Below, in pieces: positions 25,873 through 34,784 of a DNA stretch of 64,000 bases. The position numbers were made by a program, and so were the translations under genes. The DNA comes from Bacillus pseudomycoides. Lineage in GTDB: Bacteria; Bacillota; Bacilli; Bacillales; Bacillaceae_G. Position 1 is the first letter of the stretch. Every line of letters starts with the position of its first letter. The stretch spans positions 372,001 through 436,000 of the forward strand of contig NZ_CP064266.1 of the NCBI RefSeq assembly GCF_022811845.1. Reading direction: 5' to 3'. Under the pieces are notes generated by a model. The model saw only the letters and a list, made by a program, of their open reading frames with translations. It was not told where the DNA came from and did no database searches.

Positions 25873-26133
25873 TTAGTTCTTCACAACTTCACGAATCGCA
25901 TTGCGATCGAATGTTAAATGTGAACCACCAGATTTAACAACAATCTTAGTGTCATCTACTGATTCAATTGTACCATGTAAGCCACCGATTGTTACGATAG
26001 CATCACCTTTTGTCAATTCACTTTGCATTTGAGCTACTGCCTTTTGACGCTTTTGTTGCGGGCGAATTAATAAGAAATAGAAAATCGCAAACATCGCAAC
26101 GATCATAATGATATTCATCATACCTGGATTCAT
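25873..26133 (-). CDS. yajC: Preprotein translocase subunit YajC
   Basis: 86 aa: one N-terminal membrane helix (IIMIVAMFAIFYFLLIRPQQ) with the RPQQKR signature and a soluble domain GDAIVTIGGLHGTIESVDD. Accessory partner of SecDF. 27 nt downstream of tgt, completing queA-tgt-yajC. Confidence 0.95.
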   Translation of the reverse strand: MNPGMMNIIMIVAMFAIFYFLLIRPQQKRQKAVAQMQSELTKGDAIVTIGGLHGTIESVDDTKIVVKSGGSHLTFDRNAIREVVKN

Positions 26134-26160
26134 TTTTTATTCCTCCTTTAATTATATGTA

Positions 26161-27300
26161 TTAGAAGTTTTTAGCATTCGGTTTATTAAAGCCATACTGT
26201 TCAAAGAACTCTTCACGGAAATCACCAAGACGGTCTTCACGAATGGCTTGTCTCACCTGCTCCATTAAGTTTAACAGAAAATGAAGGTTGTGATAAGACG
26301 TTAAGCGAATTCCGAACGTTTCATCACATTTCATTAAGTGACGAATGTACGCACGAGAGTAGTTTTTACATGTGTAACACTCACAATTTGGATCAAGTGG
26401 ACCAAAGTCTCTTGCAAACTTCGCGTTTTTCACAACGAGACGCCCCTCACTTGTCATACATGTACCGTTTCGAGCAATACGAGTTGGAAGCACACAGTCA
26501 AACATGTCGATACCACGGATTGCACCATCAATTAATGAGTCAGGAGAACCTACTCCCATTAAATAACGTGGTTTATTGTCTGGTAGAAGCGGTGTTGTAA
26601 ATTCAAGAACGCGATTCATAATATCTTTTGGTTCTCCAACTGATAACCCGCCTACTGCATAACCAGGGAAGTCCATTGAAACAAGATCTTTCGCGCTTTG
26701 GCGACGAAGTTCTTCAAACTCTCCGCCCTGTACAATCCCAAATAAACCTTGATCTTGTGGACGCTCATGAGCTTTTAAACAGCGCTCCGCCCAGCGGCTC
26801 GTACGTTCTACAGACTTTTTCATATATTCAAACGTAGCAGGGAACGGTGGGCACTCATCAAATGCCATCATAATATCTGAACCTAATGCATTTTGAATTT
26901 CCATCGCTTTTTCTGGTGATAAAAATAACTTGTCTCCATTTAAGTGATTACGGAAATGAACGCCCTCTTCTTCAATACGACGGAAGTCACTTAAACTAAA
27001 CACTTGGAAACCACCAGAATCTGTTAAGATGGCACGATCCCAGTTCATAAATTTATGTAATCCGCCTGCCTCACGAACAATTTCGTGACCTGGACGAAGC
27101 CATAAATGATACGTATTACTTAAAATAATGCCAGAATCCATCGCCTTTAACTCTTCTGGTGACATTGTTTTTACTGTCGCAAGTGTACCAACTGGCATAA
27201 ATGTTGGTGTATCAAATGAACCATGCGGTGTATGGACGCGGCCTAAACGCGCGCCCGTTTGTTTACATGTTTTAATAAATTCATAACGAATTGCTGTCAT
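26161..27300 (-). CDS. tgt: tRNA-guanine transglycosylase
   Basis: 379 aa. Replaces G34 with preQ1 in tRNAs with GUN anticodons. Visible are the substrate-site SNTYHLWLRPG and ILTDSGGFQVFSL, the catalytic-region DCVLPTRIARNG, and the zinc site CECYTCKNYSRAYIRHLMKC followed by a histidine (NLHFLL). Overlap-free and 15 nt downstream of queA; the two act in sequence in queuosine synthesis. Confidence 0.96.
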   Translation of the reverse strand: MTAIRYEFIKTCKQTGARLGRVHTPHGSFDTPTFMPVGTLATVKTMSPEELKAMDSGIILSNTYHLWLRPGHEIVREAGGLHKFMNWDRAILTDSGGFQVFSLSDFRRIEEEGVHFRNHLNGDKLFLSPEKAMEIQNALGSDIMMAFDECPPFPATFEYMKKSVERTSRWAERCLKAHERPQDQGLFGIVQGGEFEELRRQSAKDLVSMDFPGYAVGGLSVGEPKDIMNRVLEFTTPLLPDNKPRYLMGVGSPDSLIDGAIRGIDMFDCVLPTRIARNGTCMTSEGRLVVKNAKFARDFGPLDPNCECYTCKNYSRAYIRHLMKCDETFGIRLTSYHNLHFLLNLMEQVRQAIREDRLGDFREEFFEQYGFNKPNAKNF

Positions 27301-27314
27301 AGATTTACTCCTTT

Positions 27315-28367
27315 TTATTTATCTCTCACTTTAGCATGAGATGCAACGAACATCGCATCACCAAAGCTAAAGAAACGATATTTCTCTTTTACTGCTTCAT
27401 TATACGCATGAAGTACATTTTCTCTATTTGCAAATGCACTCACAAGCATAATTAATGTTGATTTTGGCAAATGGAAGTTTGTAATTAAACCATCAATTGC
27501 TTTAAATTCATATCCTGGATACATAAAAATATCCGTCCATCCAGATGCTGCACAAAGCTTACCATCATGATCTGTAGCAATTGTTTCTAGCGTACGTGTT
27601 GACGTTGTACCAACAGTAATAATACGACCGCCACTCTCTTTCACACGGTTTAACAAATCTGCCGTTTCTTCTGACATGTGGTAATACTCCGCATGCATAT
27701 GGTGTTCTTCAATTGTATCCGCTGAAACTGGTCTAAATGTACCAAGACCAACATGAAGCGTAATAAATGCTAAATGAACACCTTTTTTCTTTAATTTCTC
27801 TAATAACTCTTCTGTAAAATGAAGTCCAGCTGTCGGCGCTGCTGCAGAACCAATTTCCTTCGCATATACCGTTTGATAACGGTCACGATCTTCCAGCGTT
27901 TCTTTAATATATGGAGGAAGCGGCATTTCTCCAAGTTCATCCAAAATTTCATAAAAGATACCGTCATACGAAAACTCAAGCTGACGACCACCTTGATCAG
28001 CTGTTCCAATGCAAGTTGCTTTTAACTTTCCTTCACCAAAAGAAATGACAGTTCCTTCTTTTACACGTTTAGCTGGCTTTACAAGTGTTTCCCACTTATC
28101 TCCATCTTCTTGTTTTAAAAGGAGCACTTCAATATGTGCACCTGTATCTTCTTTCACACCATGTAAACGAGCAGGCATAACTTTCGTTTCATTTAAAATT
28201 AAACAATCACCCTCATGTAAATAAGAAAGAATGTCCGTAAAATGCTTATGCTCGATATCACCTGTTTCACGGTCTAACACCATTAATCTTGATGTTTCAC
28301 GTTCTTCAAGAGGCGTTTGTGCAATAAGTTCTTCCGGTAAATGAAAATCAAACAGATTAATATCCAT
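27315..28367 (-). CDS. queA: S-adenosylmethionine:tRNA ribosyltransferase-isomerase QueA
   Basis: 350 aa beginning MDINLFDFHLPEELIAQ. Transfers and rearranges ribose from SAM onto preQ1 in tRNA to give epoxyqueuosine. Family segments: PAAPTAGLHFT-like sequence AAPTAGLHFTEELL, HVGLGTFRPV and TNFHLPKSTLIMLVSAFA. I use the ATG at 28367, preceded by ATAGGTGG at 8 nt; the upstream ATG at 28379 is too close to that site. Confidence 0.95.
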   Translation of the reverse strand: MDINLFDFHLPEELIAQTPLEERETSRLMVLDRETGDIEHKHFTDILSYLHEGDCLILNETKVMPARLHGVKEDTGAHIEVLLLKQEDGDKWETLVKPAKRVKEGTVISFGEGKLKATCIGTADQGGRQLEFSYDGIFYEILDELGEMPLPPYIKETLEDRDRYQTVYAKEIGSAAAPTAGLHFTEELLEKLKKKGVHLAFITLHVGLGTFRPVSADTIEEHHMHAEYYHMSEETADLLNRVKESGGRIITVGTTSTRTLETIATDHDGKLCAASGWTDIFMYPGYEFKAIDGLITNFHLPKSTLIMLVSAFANRENVLHAYNEAVKEKYRFFSFGDAMFVASHAKVRDK

Positions 28368-28385
28368 AACTATATCCACCTATTT

Positions 28386-28586
28386 CTATTTAAATCGATT
28401 TATTATAAACATAATAAAAGATAATACAATACTTAACACAATACATGTAATGATCGGAAAATAAAAGGTAACGTTTCCTTTTTTCACAAAAATATCGCCT
28501 GGAAGCCTTCCGATAAACTTCCAAGCTATTCCCACGACAATGAGAAGAATACCAGCTGTAATAAGCAGCTTTGGCATATCCGTCAT
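28386..28586 (-). CDS. DUF2905 small membrane protein
   Basis: 66 aa with two helices (LLITAGILLIVVGIAWKFI and FPIITCIVLSIVLSFIMFII) around the DUF2905 signature GRLPGDIFVKKGNVTFYFPI. It overlaps the ruvB stop as ATGA, so it is translationally coupled, and lies between ruvB and queA. The function is unknown. Confidence 0.85.
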   Translation of the reverse strand: MTDMPKLLITAGILLIVVGIAWKFIGRLPGDIFVKKGNVTFYFPIITCIVLSIVLSFIMFIINRFK

Positions 28587-29584
28587 ACCCCAGGCATCTC
28601 CATTCTGAAATGTTCATAAGCAAGTGGTGTTACAATTCGTCCTCTTGGCGTTCGTTGTAAAAACCCAATTTGCAGTAAATATGGTTCATACACATCTTCA
28701 ATCGTCGTAGACTCTTCCCCAATTGTCGCTGAGACCGTTTCTAATCCAACTGGACCACCGCGGAACTTTTCAATAATTCCAAGCAGTAACTTATGATCGA
28801 TATGATCAAGGCCTAGTTTATCGACTTGTAAGAGCTCTAATGCCATTTGGGTAATTTCCATCGCAATTGTTCCGTCACTTCGAACTTGCGCGAAGTCACG
28901 TACACGTCTTAGTAAACGGTTTGCAATACGCGGTGTACCACGTGCACGCCTTGCAATCTCTAAAGCAGCTAATGAATCTATTTCAACTTCAAACACCTCT
29001 GCTGTACGCTCCACAATTGCTGATAGTTGGTCTACTGTATAATACTCTAATCGTGATAACACGCCAAAGCGGTCACGAAGCGGCGCTGATAATGCACCAG
29101 CGCGCGTGGTTGCACCAACTAGCGTAAACGGAGGTAAATCAAGGCGTACAGATCGTGCGCTCGGACCTTTACCGATGACAATATCAAGACAGAAATCTTC
29201 CATTGCTGGGTATAATACCTCTTCAATTGATCGGTGCAAACGATGAATTTCATCAATAAATAATACATCGCCAGGTTGAAGCGCCGTTAGCACTGCCGCT
29301 AAATCTCCCGGACGCTCAATTGCTGGGCCTGATGTTGTTCGAATATTAACACCCATTTCATTAGCGATAATATTCGCCAGCGTTGTTTTACCAAGTCCTG
29401 GCGGTCCGTATAGTAATACGTGATCTAACGTTTCCTCACGCATTTTCGCCGCCTCAATAAATACTTCTAAATTATGCTTTGCCTTATCTTGGCCAATATA
29501 CTGACGGAGCGTCTGTGGCCGTAACGAATATTCTAAGTCCGCATCTTCATATGCCGATTCTCCTGAGAGGAGACGTTCGTCCAT
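28583..29584 (-). CDS. ruvB: Holliday junction branch migration helicase RuvB
   Basis: 333 aa from the ATG at 29584 (MDERLLSGE); the longer frame begins at a GTG lying inside the ribosome site AGAGGTG. AAA+ motor: Walker A GPPGLGKTT (near residue 62), Walker B LFIDEIHRL, sensor GATTRAGALSAPLRDRFG, and a C-terminal winged helix ending RTPRGRIVTPLAYEHF. Five nt after ruvA. Confidence 0.96.
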   Translation of the reverse strand: MDERLLSGESAYEDADLEYSLRPQTLRQYIGQDKAKHNLEVFIEAAKMREETLDHVLLYGPPGLGKTTLANIIANEMGVNIRTTSGPAIERPGDLAAVLTALQPGDVLFIDEIHRLHRSIEEVLYPAMEDFCLDIVIGKGPSARSVRLDLPPFTLVGATTRAGALSAPLRDRFGVLSRLEYYTVDQLSAIVERTAEVFEVEIDSLAALEIARRARGTPRIANRLLRRVRDFAQVRSDGTIAMEITQMALELLQVDKLGLDHIDHKLLLGIIEKFRGGPVGLETVSATIGEESTTIEDVYEPYLLQIGFLQRTPRGRIVTPLAYEHFRMEMPGV

Positions 29585-29589
29585 TCTAC

Positions 29590-30207
29590 TCACCTCTTAC
29601 CATTTAGTAAAAGACTAAGTGCCTTTTTAATATATTGATCCGTTGTAAGTGACTCTTTTAGTAATTCCGGCACAACACGGTTCACTTCTCGTTCTGCATA
29701 GCCAAGTGCACGCAATGCTTCCAGCGCTTCGTCCAGTTCCGCTGACGATCCTTTTTTCTCATCAAAACGCTCTACATCTGAGAACAAATCAACGAATGCG
29801 TCCGGTACAACATCAGCTAATTTTCCTTTTAGGTCTAAAATCATTTGACGTGCTGTTTTCTTTCCGACTCCCGGGAATTTCACTAAGAATTTTTCATCCT
29901 CATGTTCAATTGCTTGCACGACCTGTCCGGTTTGACCAGAAGCTAAAATTGCGAGCGCACCTTTTGGTCCGATTCCTGACACACCTAGAAGTTTTGTAAA
30001 TAATAAGCGTTCTTCACGTGTCTTAAATCCGTAAAGCGCCATAATATCTTCTCTCACATAATGATATGTATATACACGAATTTCTTGCTTACTTCTTTGG
30101 AATACATACGGATTTGGCGTGAAAATTTGATAACCAATTCCATTATGATCAAGAACGACATATTCCGGCCCTACATATTCCACATAGCCTGTAACATATT
30201 CAAACAA
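29590..30207 (-). CDS. ruvA: Holliday junction DNA helicase subunit RuvA
   Basis: 205 aa beginning MFEYVTGYVEYVGPEYVVLD. Domain I is an OB fold, domain II has the helix-hairpin-helix repeats (LLGVSGIGPKGALAIL and KFPGVGKKTARQMILDLKGK), and domain III binds RuvB. In B. subtilis bofC is directly upstream; here a siderophore-binding lipoprotein gene lies between bofC and ruvA. Confidence 0.96.
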   Translation of the reverse strand: MFEYVTGYVEYVGPEYVVLDHNGIGYQIFTPNPYVFQRSKQEIRVYTYHYVREDIMALYGFKTREERLLFTKLLGVSGIGPKGALAILASGQTGQVVQAIEHEDEKFLVKFPGVGKKTARQMILDLKGKLADVVPDAFVDLFSDVERFDEKKGSSAELDEALEALRALGYAEREVNRVVPELLKESLTTDQYIKKALSLLLNGKR

Positions 30208-30317
30208 AATACGATCTCTCCCTCTTAAATCATGTATTCCATTTTAACATAATTAATGATAGAAAAGCGAGACTGACCCAACGAATGTTCTCTATTTAGA
30301 TTTTCCATTTTTTAATA

Positions 30318-30370
30318 TTGACAGAAAGATACAAAGCAAATTAATATTACAAAGATGATAATGATTATCA
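30318..30370 (+). promoter_or_regulatory. Promoter with perfect 7-1-7 Fur box
   Basis: TTGACA at 30318, 18-nt spacer, TAATAT at 30342, then TGATAATGATTATCA at 30356-30370, a perfect 7-1-7 palindrome matching the Bacillus Fur consensus and overlapping the expected transcription start. Confidence 0.88.
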
Positions 30371-30397
30371 ATACTAATTAAAGGGGTTACATACAAG

Positions 30398-31342
30398 ATG
30401 AAACGCAATCTATCTATTCTACTTACTCTCATTCTTGTTGTTCTTGCCATCGTTGGTTGCTCTTCTAAAAAAGACGAATCACAGGCAAAAGAACAACCGA
30501 AAACAAAAGTTGTAAAACATGCAAAAGGAGAAGTTAAAATTCCGACCAATCCAAAAAGAATTGTAGACTTATCTGGATCATCGGAAGAACTATTACTTCT
30601 TGGTCATAAACCTGTTGGTACAGCGAATACGTATAAAGATAAAATTCAAGATCATTTGCAAGCAAAACTAAAAGGTGTAAAAGCAGTTGGGTGGTACTGG
30701 GCACCTAAAGTTGATTTAGAAGCAGTTACTGCTTTAAAACCAGACTTAATTATTTTGAACAATCGTCAATTGAAAATCTATGATCAATTAGCAAAAGTGG
30801 CACCAACTGTTGTCTTAGAAACAAACCTAGAAAACTGGCGCGGTAAATTTAAAGAAGTCGGCAAGCTATTTGATGAAGAGAACAAAGCAGATAAATGGAT
30901 CGCAGACTACGACAAAAAAGCAGATTCCTTATCTAAAAAAATTAAAGAGAAAACAAAAGATGAAAACTTTATGTTTCTTGCTGTAACACCACAAAACTTC
31001 CGTGTATATGGTAGCTTTGGTTATGGTGATATTCTCTTTAACGATTTAAAACTTCCTGCAACAAAAGGTACAGACTTGAAACAAACGATGGCACAAGTAT
31101 CATTAGAAGGTCTTGTTGCATTCCAACCTGATCAAATGTTTATCGTAAACTTTGGCGGCGAAGCAGATAAAGTGTTTGATGATTATAAAAACAGTTCTGT
31201 TTGGAAAGATAACAAAGCTGTAAAAAATAATCATGTTTACGAAGTAAGCAATGAAGTCTTTAACACAAAAGCATTCAATCCTATCGGAAAAGATATACTA
31301 ATTGATGAAATTGCAAAACAAATTTTAGATAAAAACAAATAA
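30398..31342 (+). CDS. Iron-siderophore ABC transporter substrate-binding lipoprotein
   Basis: 314 aa. Signal peptide with lipobox LAIVGC (Cys near residue 21), then a charged linker and a periplasmic-binding fold of class III (FhuD/FepB/YfiY type): IPTNPKRIVDLSGSSEELLL, DLEAVTALKPDLIIL, and FNPIGKDILIDEIAKQIL at the end. The perfect Fur box upstream says it is repressed by iron. No permease or ATPase gene is adjacent, so it must share a transporter encoded elsewhere, as several B. cereus group binding proteins do. The siderophore cannot be read from sequence. Confidence 0.9.
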   Translation: MKRNLSILLTLILVVLAIVGCSSKKDESQAKEQPKTKVVKHAKGEVKIPTNPKRIVDLSGSSEELLLLGHKPVGTANTYKDKIQDHLQAKLKGVKAVGWYWAPKVDLEAVTALKPDLIILNNRQLKIYDQLAKVAPTVVLETNLENWRGKFKEVGKLFDEENKADKWIADYDKKADSLSKKIKEKTKDENFMFLAVTPQNFRVYGSFGYGDILFNDLKLPATKGTDLKQTMAQVSLEGLVAFQPDQMFIVNFGGEADKVFDDYKNSSVWKDNKAVKNNHVYEVSNEVFNTKAFNPIGKDILIDEIAKQILDKNK

Positions 31343-31380
31343 GAAAAACAGCAGTTCATCCCGAGCTGCTGTTTTTCTTA
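31341..31380. terminator. Bidirectional terminator
   Basis: AAGAAAAACAGCAG / CTGCTGTTTTTCTT 14-bp stem between the lipoprotein gene and bofC. Confidence 0.9.
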
Positions 31381-31886
31381 TTTTGCACTGCATACTGTTT
31401 CATTTTCTCAATCGTCTTCACAAAACGCTCTTTTGACTTGATGCGAATACCGCGTTTTAACTCTGCTCGTTCATAACTTTCTAGCTTTTTCATATCAATT
31501 TGAAAAAATGAATGAATCGCATTATCTTCTTTTGGTACACCATTAAAAATTTGCAGTATTCCCTCATTAGAAACACCAAAATACCCACTCGTTTTAAGTA
31601 GTGGTGAAATATCATCTACCTTTTTTTGCAATACAATTTGTGTATCATCTCGATCAACAAGTTGCCATTCTTTGTACTGCTGAAGAAACTGTTCTAAGTT
31701 TGCTACTTTTTCAGTAAAGATTTCCTCACTTACTTCTCCATCTACATACATACGCTCTAATAAGATCGTAACTTGAGGTTCTTCTTGTGTAACCTTTGGT
31801 GTAGGAGCCGCAGCTATCACACTAGATTCATGATATAAACAAAACATAGCGATTACGACTTGAACTGCAACCATCATGAATTTCAT
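31356..31886 (-). CDS. bofC: BofC, forespore regulator of sigma-K activation
   Basis: 176 aa with an N-terminal signal segment (MKFMMVAVQVVIAMFCLYHE) and the BofC core: VTILLERMYVDGEVSEE, QLVDRDDTQIVLQKKVDDIS, PLLKTSGYFGVSNEGIL. In B. subtilis BofC acts in the space around the forespore to restrain SpoIVB, the signalling protease that triggers SpoIVFB and pro-sigma-K processing; spoIVFA and spoIVFB are also in this window. Ribosome site AGAGGTGAG. A possible forespore-type promoter is upstream. Confidence 0.85.
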   Translation of the reverse strand: MKFMMVAVQVVIAMFCLYHESSVIAAAPTPKVTQEEPQVTILLERMYVDGEVSEEIFTEKVANLEQFLQQYKEWQLVDRDDTQIVLQKKVDDISPLLKTSGYFGVSNEGILQIFNGVPKEDNAIHSFFQIDMKKLESYERAELKRGIRIKSKERFVKTIEKMKQYAVQNKKNSSSG

Positions 31887-31926
31887 TTCCGCTCACCTCT
31901 TCTAGGCAATATAGAACTTCCATTTG

Positions 31927-31955
31927 TAGTTTTTCCGGAAATGGGGGTTTTATCC
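31927..31955 (-). promoter_or_regulatory. Possible forespore (sigma-F/G-like) promoter of bofC
   Basis: Minus strand GGATA (31955-31951), 14-nt spacer, GGAAAAACTA (31936-31927), similar to the sigma-F pattern. Fits the known forespore expression of bofC but the match is loose. Confidence 0.35.
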
Positions 31956-31987
31956 ATAATAACAGTAATAGTTATTTTTAATGAAAC

Positions 31988-32022
31988 TAAAAAATGCAGG
32001 TAAGGTGTAACCCTACCTGCAT
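31988..32022 (-). terminator. Strong terminator upstream of bofC
   Basis: ATGCAGGTA / TACCTGCAT stem followed by TTTTTTAG on the minus strand. It is a second terminator in tandem with the one at 32049 and would insulate bofC from upstream transcription. Confidence 0.85.
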
Positions 32023-32044
32023 GAGTCGTTTACTATTATATAAT

Positions 32045-32165
32045 AAGAAAGACGCCTGAACATAGCAGGCGTCTTGATGCGTTTACGGCGAGAGACCAGG
32101 CGGCCACATCCGCGTGTTTAGCACTTAAGCATATCTCTCGTCTTACGTAAATTAGCTCATCGCTT
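32045..32165 (-). ncRNA. Probable independent structured small RNA
   Basis: About 120 nt on the minus strand between a clear promoter and a clear terminator, with no ORF. It folds as nested helices: GATG/CATC, TTTACG/CGTAAA and CGAGAGA/TCTCTCG enclose a GC-rich hairpin GCGG-ATGTGG-CCGC, followed by a 10-bp terminator stem. GC content is well above the flanking AT-rich DNA. I do not recognise the family; it does not show the conserved boxes of the riboswitches I know. It could be a trans-acting RNA or a leader attenuating toward bofC, but two terminators before bofC favour an independent RNA. Confidence 0.6.
32049..32075 (-). terminator. Terminator of the small RNA
   Basis: Perfect 10-bp stem AAGACGCCTG / CAGGCGTCTT, 7-nt loop, then TCTTATTATATAA on the minus strand. 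Confidence 0.88.
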
Positions 32166-32169
32166 TACT

Positions 32170-32198
32170 AATATAACATTGATGTAACAGAAAAGCAA
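32170..32198 (-). promoter_or_regulatory. Sigma-A-like promoter of the small RNA
   Basis: Minus strand TTGCTT (32198-32193), 17-nt spacer, TATATT (32175-32170); predicted start about 32163. Confidence 0.65.
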
Positions 32199-32271
32199 GC
32201 TAATCCTAGAAAAAATTCATTACCTTATCACACCAACATGTATTCCTCAAGCCCCTAAAGTAAAATATAAA

Positions 32272-32299
32272 TTGATTAATGCAATATATATGTTACAAT
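32272..32299 (+). promoter_or_regulatory. Sigma-A promoter of the membrane-protein gene
   Basis: TTGATT, 16-nt spacer, TACAAT; about 45 nt upstream of the TTG start. Confidence 0.65.
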
Positions 32300-32344
32300 A
32301 GATGTAGATGCAATGAAAAATTTGGTAAAATAGGAGTGAGTATT

Positions 32345-32779
32345 TTGAAAAAAATAAAAGATGAACGTTTAATCCTTCAAAATTTGAAAAACGTTCGAAT
32401 TGCCTTTCTATTCCAATCGATTGGGATAATAGGTATTTTAGGATATATTGGCTTCAATGAAGGAATTGATCAAATTACAAAATCTCCGCTATGGTTATTA
32501 TTCATGCTAACAAGTATACTTTTAGCCTATTTACAAATGGGAATCTCACTTGATGCAGAAGAAAATGAAAAAGGAATGAAAACAACTCCTTATTACAAAC
32601 TTGTTTTACGCTCTACTATCGTAGGAATTATTTTTGCTATTATCTATGTAATCCTCAGTCCGGAAAGACTGCTATGGGAAGCCGTTCTTATAGGAAGTAT
32701 TCTCTTCCTATGCTTTTTAGCTTCTTTTTCTGTTAGTTACTTTATCAAGAAAAAACGTATGCAGGATATCGATGAATGA
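32345..32779 (+). CDS. Uncharacterised four-helix membrane protein
   Basis: 144 aa from a TTG start (KKIKDERLILQNLKNVRIAF) with ATAGGAGTGAG upstream at good spacing; the GTG nine bases earlier lies in the ribosome site. Four hydrophobic helices are clear: FLFQSIGIIGILGYIGF, WLLFMLTSILLAYLQMGI, STIVGIIFAIIYVIL and AVLIGSILFLCFLASFSVSY. Charged ends face the cytosol. It resembles DUF3278-like small membrane proteins in shape, which I cannot confirm. It has its own promoter and terminator. Confidence 0.75.
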   Translation: MKKIKDERLILQNLKNVRIAFLFQSIGIIGILGYIGFNEGIDQITKSPLWLLFMLTSILLAYLQMGISLDAEENEKGMKTTPYYKLVLRSTIVGIIFAIIYVILSPERLLWEAVLIGSILFLCFLASFSVSYFIKKKRMQDIDE

Positions 32780-32816
32780 CTTTCTGCATCGCTATTTTAA
32801 TATTTATGAAAGTAAA

Positions 32817-32852
32817 AAGGGAAAGGCCGTAAACCTTTCCCCTCTTTTTTGT
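32817..32852. terminator. Bidirectional terminator
   Basis: GGGAAAGG / CCTTTCCC stem, 7-nt loop, TCTTTTTT on the plus side and CTTTTTAC on the minus side; shared by the membrane protein gene and the CoxA-like gene. Confidence 0.85.
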
Positions 32853-33532
32853 TATCGTACTGTACCAGTAAGACCAGCACGAACGTCTCGGAATAAATCT
32901 GATATGTCACGATTTAAATTGTTTGTAACTGTTCCATTGCGCAGACGTGTATTCAGTGTATCAACACGTTCAAACATGTCATTTTTAACAGTTACATACA
33001 CATTACGGTTTTTCACATCATCGGCAACAGCTTGACGAATTTCATTTGCCATTGCTGTTTCATTTGTTACCGCGTTACGTGGTTTTACCGCAATTACTAC
33101 ATCATTTCCACGTACAACAGTAGAAACACGATCTACATTATTCATACGCTTAACACGATTTGTAATTCTTTCTGCTGTCTTACCATCGTTGTTAATGTAT
33201 GAATTGTTCATTGTAATATTACGAGTTGGATAAGGATTTGCAATTTGACCGTGATAATTTACATCACGGTAATAGTTATATCCCACATCATTACGACGAT
33301 CATATACATTATCTGTAACTCTATTCCCATTTCGATATGTGACATAATCTGTATAGCGATCAGTACGCGTCACATTATTTCTGTACGGTAGTGTATCATC
33401 ATACGATGTACGTTCATAATTGTAAGTTGCATTACGATCATCCATCGCATTTTTATTATTAGGTGTACCACATGCAGCTAATGCACTGGTAACTAACAAA
33501 GAAGCGGCAATAATTTTAATCTTTTTACTCAA
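32852..33532 (-). CDS. YhcN/YlaJ-family sporulation lipoprotein, CoxA-like
   Basis: 226 aa. Signal peptide with lipobox SALAAC (Cys near residue 21), then an unusual Asn/Arg/Tyr/Asp-rich region (residues 25-110) and a C-terminal YhcN/YlaJ domain (DGKTAERITNRVKRMNNVDR, VYVTVKNDMFERVDTL). Located next to safA, the place of coxA (yrbB) in B. subtilis, whose product is a spore cortex/membrane lipoprotein. Ribosome site AAGGGGGG. Function in this organism is inferred from position only. Confidence 0.82.
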   Translation of the reverse strand: MSKKIKIIAASLLVTSALAACGTPNNKNAMDDRNATYNYERTSYDDTLPYRNNVTRTDRYTDYVTYRNGNRVTDNVYDRRNDVGYNYYRDVNYHGQIANPYPTRNITMNNSYINNDGKTAERITNRVKRMNNVDRVSTVVRGNDVVIAVKPRNAVTNETAMANEIRQAVADDVKNRNVYVTVKNDMFERVDTLNTRLRNGTVTNNLNRDISDLFRDVRAGLTGTVR

Positions 33533-34096
33533 TATAAAAACCCCCCTTGTTAGGCCTGAACTTCCCTCTCGAAAAGCTCCTTCTTATAGTGAGTAATAAA
33601 GGAGGTTTTTACACTTGTTAATATTTCACTAGGAATTTTCTAACACACTCTCTCTTCATCGCTAACATAACTCTGGTTATTCCTCATCTTCTGCAAGAGA
33701 CTCCCCAAAAATTTTTGGCGGATCTTGCTGATAATTCATCATACCTGGCTGTGGTGCATATGCAACTTGAGCTGTTGGATAGTATGGAGAATTGGGATAA
33801 TACGGGCCACCTGGCTGCGGACTATATAAATTTCTTTCCTCGCCACATCCACAATCTTCCTCTTTTGGCATCATCGGCGGCATATTATTATCCGTTTGCG
33901 GTTGATATGGCATTGAAGTATGTTGTACTGGCATTTGGTGCGGCATTATTGGCACACCTTGTGTATACGGCATTTGATAATACGGATTTTGCTGTTGTTG
34001 ATATGGCATTTGATAATATGGATACTGTTGTAGCATCATCGGTGATTGATATGGCATAGGTATTTGCTGCGGCATCATTGGTGGTGGTTGATTATT

Positions 34097-34716
34097 ATCC
34101 GTCATTGGCATAATGTTCGGCATTGGGTTATTATCCATCATTGGCATGATATTCGGCATTGGGTTATTATCCATCATTGGCATGATATTTGGCATTGGGT
34201 TATTATCCATCATTGGCATAATGTTCGGCATTGGGTTATTATCCATCATTGGCATGATATTTGGCATTGGGTTATTATCCATCATTGGCATGATATTCGG
34301 CATTGGGTTATTATCCATCATTGGCATGATATTCGGCATTGGGTTATTATCCATCATTGGCATGATATTCGGCATTGGAGTATTATCCATCATTGGCATG
34401 ATATTCGGCATTGGGTTATTATCCATCATTGGCATGATATTCGGCGGTTGATTATTATCCATCATTGGCATAATGTTCGGCATTGGGTTATTATCCATCA
34501 TTGGCATAATGTTCGGCATTGGGTTATTATCCATCATTGGCATAATGTTCGGCATTGAGTTATTATCCATCATTGGCATAATGTTCGGCATTGGGTTATT
34601 ATCCATCATTGGCATGATATTCGGCGGTTGATTATTATCCATCATTGGCATGATGTTTGGCATTTGGTTATTATTCATCATCGACATGATATCTAGCATT
34701 TGGTTATTATCCATTA
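34097..34716. repeat. 36-bp in-frame tandem repeat in safA (about 16 copies)
   Basis: Unit, plus strand, built on ATCCATCATTGGCATGAT and TCGGCATTGGGTTATT. Each codes for a 12-residue Met/Pro/Asn/Asp unit on the minus strand. Copies differ by a few silent or conservative changes (NNP, NNQ, NNS, NTP). Confidence 0.95.
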
Positions 34717-34784
34717 TTGGCATCGTAATATTTGGTGATACTACTTGTGGAGTAATAATGCTTTCTTTTGTTACATCTGGCGAC

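Noticed and set aside
33573..33610. CTCCTT/AAGGAG inverted repeat after safA
   Set aside because: Stem is short with a long loop and one arm is the ribosome-site-like region; not convincing as a terminator.
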